A DNA stretch of 6,228 nucleotides, taken from positions 1 through 6,228 of the forward strand of contig RDXT01000291.1 in assembly GCA_004292985.1 (NCBI GenBank), in the 5' to 3' direction. Below, one piece after another: positions 5,179-6,228 of the stretch. This DNA comes from Bacteroidota bacterium. Its GTDB lineage: Bacteria; Bacteroidota; Bacteroidia; J057. A model generated the notes under the pieces. That model was not told where the DNA came from. It saw only the letters and a program-made list of their open reading frames with translations, and did not search any database. Each line of letters begins with the position of its first letter. The stretch's first letter is position 1. Made by a program: the position numbers and the translations under genes.

Positions 5179-6228
5179 ATGAAAAAAATCTATCTCCCCC
5201 TGGGTCTCCTGCTCTTTGTTGCCCTCACCGGCAGTTCGATGTACGCTTATTTCAGCGAAAACAGCCGCCAGGCTGCCGCAGCCCTGCCCCGGCCGGAGCC
5301 AGCTCCTGTTCCAGCCACAGTTGATACCCTGGTCCCTCCCGCCCTCAAAGACACCCTTTCCTTTATCGGAGTGGGCGACATTATGGACGGTACCAACTAC
5401 CCTTCAGCCGCCTACCTGCCCGCCGACAATGGCCGCGGCCTCTGGAAACCCGTCAATGCCCTGCTCCAGGATGCAGACATTACCTTCGGCAACCTCGAAG
5501 GCTCCGTGCTGACCAGTGGCGGATCCCCCAAATCCTGCTCCGATCCTTCCCGCTGCTACGTATTCCGGATGCCCGACAGCCACGTGCAAAATTTCGTTAC
5601 CGCCGGATTTGACGTGATGAGCGTGGCCAACAACCACAGCGGCGATATGGGCGCTTCAGGCCGGGCCAATACCTTAAAAGTACTCCGGGAAAATGGCATC
5701 GAAACAGGCGGTCTGCTGACCAAACCCACAGCCATTTTTGAAAAAGACGGCATTACCTATGGCTTTATCGCCTTTGCCCCCAATTCCGGCTGCCTCAACC
5801 TCCGCGACGTCCCCACTGCCAAACGCCTGATCGCTGCCCTCGATTCCGCCTGCGATATTCTGATCGTGTCTTTTCACGGTGGCGCAGAAGGGTCTGAATA
5901 TCAGCACGTTCCCCGGAAATCAGAGACCTTTTTTGGTGAAAACAGAGGAGATGTCTATGCCTTTGCCCATGCGGCCATAGATGCCGGAGCCGATATGGTC
6001 TGGGGCCACGGACCCCACGTAGTGCGCGCCGCCGAGCTGTACAAAGACCGCTTTATCGCCTATAGCATGGGAAACTTTAACACCTACTCCCGCTTTAGCT
6101 TAGATGGGATAAAAGGTCTGGCTCCTATTGTGAAAATTTATACCAACCGCGAAGGGAAATTTCTTCACGGGAAAATTATCTCCTGCCGCCAGCCCGGCGA
6201 AGGAGGCCCCGAACCCGATGCCCAGCAC
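5179..6228 (+). CDS. CapA/PgsA-family metallophosphatase-like exported protein (3' end outside window)
   Basis: ATG at 5179 opens a frame that runs to the right edge without a stop: 350 residues, C-terminus missing. Residues 1-24 are a signal peptide or membrane anchor (two lysines, then a hydrophobic stretch, SSMYA near the end; no lipobox cysteine). Residues ~32-58 are an Ala/Pro-rich linker. The fold then shows the CapA-family metal-site motifs in order: GVGDIMDG (64-71), GNLEGS (104-109), ANNHSGDMG (150-158), SFHGGAE (231-237), GHGPHVV (276-282) and YSMGNF (295-300). In Bacillus, CapA/PgsA takes part in poly-gamma-glutamate capsule export, but most homologues are simply predicted calcineurin-like phosphoesterases of the envelope. 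No capB or capC is in view, so a capsule role is not supported. An insert CSDPSRC (120-126) could form a disulfide in the periplasm. No Shine-Dalgarno sequence is seen before the ATG. Confidence 0.85.
   Translation, partial: MKKIYLPLGLLLFVALTGSSMYAYFSENSRQAAAALPRPEPAPVPATVDTLVPPALKDTLSFIGVGDIMDGTNYPSAAYLPADNGRGLWKPVNALLQDADITFGNLEGSVLTSGGSPKSCSDPSRCYVFRMPDSHVQNFVTAGFDVMSVANNHSGDMGASGRANTLKVLRENGIETGGLLTKPTAIFEKDGITYGFIAFAPNSGCLNLRDVPTAKRLIAALDSACDILIVSFHGGAEGSEYQHVPRKSETFFGENRGDVYAFAHAAIDAGADMVWGHGPHVVRAAELYKDRFIAYSMGNFNTYSRFSLDGIKGLAPIVKIYTNREGKFLHGKIISCRQPGEGGPEPDAQH

Noticed and set aside
5216..5512. Plus-strand frame of 98 codons near the right end
   Set aside because: It is out of frame with the CapA-like gene, proline- and serine-rich, and fully explained as a shadow of that gene's G+C-rich codons.

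Overview
The window looks like a piece of a Bacteroidota chromosome, probably from the Saprospiria/Cytophagia side of the phylum with mid-50s % G+C. This is an inference. It rests on the style of the membrane glycosyltransferase fragment at the left edge, the generally poor Shine-Dalgarno sequences, and protein family variants typical of that phylum. No rRNA, tRNA, insertion sequence, CRISPR array or phage gene was seen.

Layout, left to right. (1) 3-686, plus: the C-terminal part of a polytopic GT-C/DUF2029-like glycosyltransferase, cut by the window edge. (2) 667-1083, minus: the DNA-binding half of an AraC-family regulator with no sensor domain. Its stop overlaps the end of gene 1. (3) 1084-1443: a divergent intergenic region of 360 bp with a G+C-rich, hairpin-rich core and no convincing gene. 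(4) 1444-4071, plus: the centrepiece, an 875-residue protein. It has two related N-terminal beta-rich modules I do not recognise, followed by two complete CbbX/SpoVK-type AAA+ ATPase domains. (5) 4050-4592, minus: a RimJ/RimL-like GNAT acetyltransferase whose tail overlaps gene 4. (6) 4589-5029, minus: a YbgC/4HBT-type hotdog thioesterase, upstream of the acetyltransferase and coupled to it through a GTGA stop/start overlap. (7) 5179 to the right edge, plus: an exported CapA/PgsA-family metallophosphatase-like protein, cut by the window edge.

How the genes fit together. The only clear operon is thioesterase-GNAT (minus). The AAA+ gene is a single-gene unit between a divergent AraC remnant and the convergent acetyltransferase. 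No Rubisco, ESX secretion, sporulation or other known CbbX/SpoVK/EccA partner lies next to it, so its substrate cannot be read from context. The glycosyltransferase and the CapA-like protein are both envelope proteins, but they sit at opposite ends and nothing here ties them together.

The most notable item is the AAA+ protein. Both of its halves are internal duplications (N-N-D1-D2), an arrangement that resembles two-ring unfoldases such as ClpB or p97/VAT but is built from CbbX-type modules. The second is the AraC gene, which begins exactly in the usual interdomain linker.
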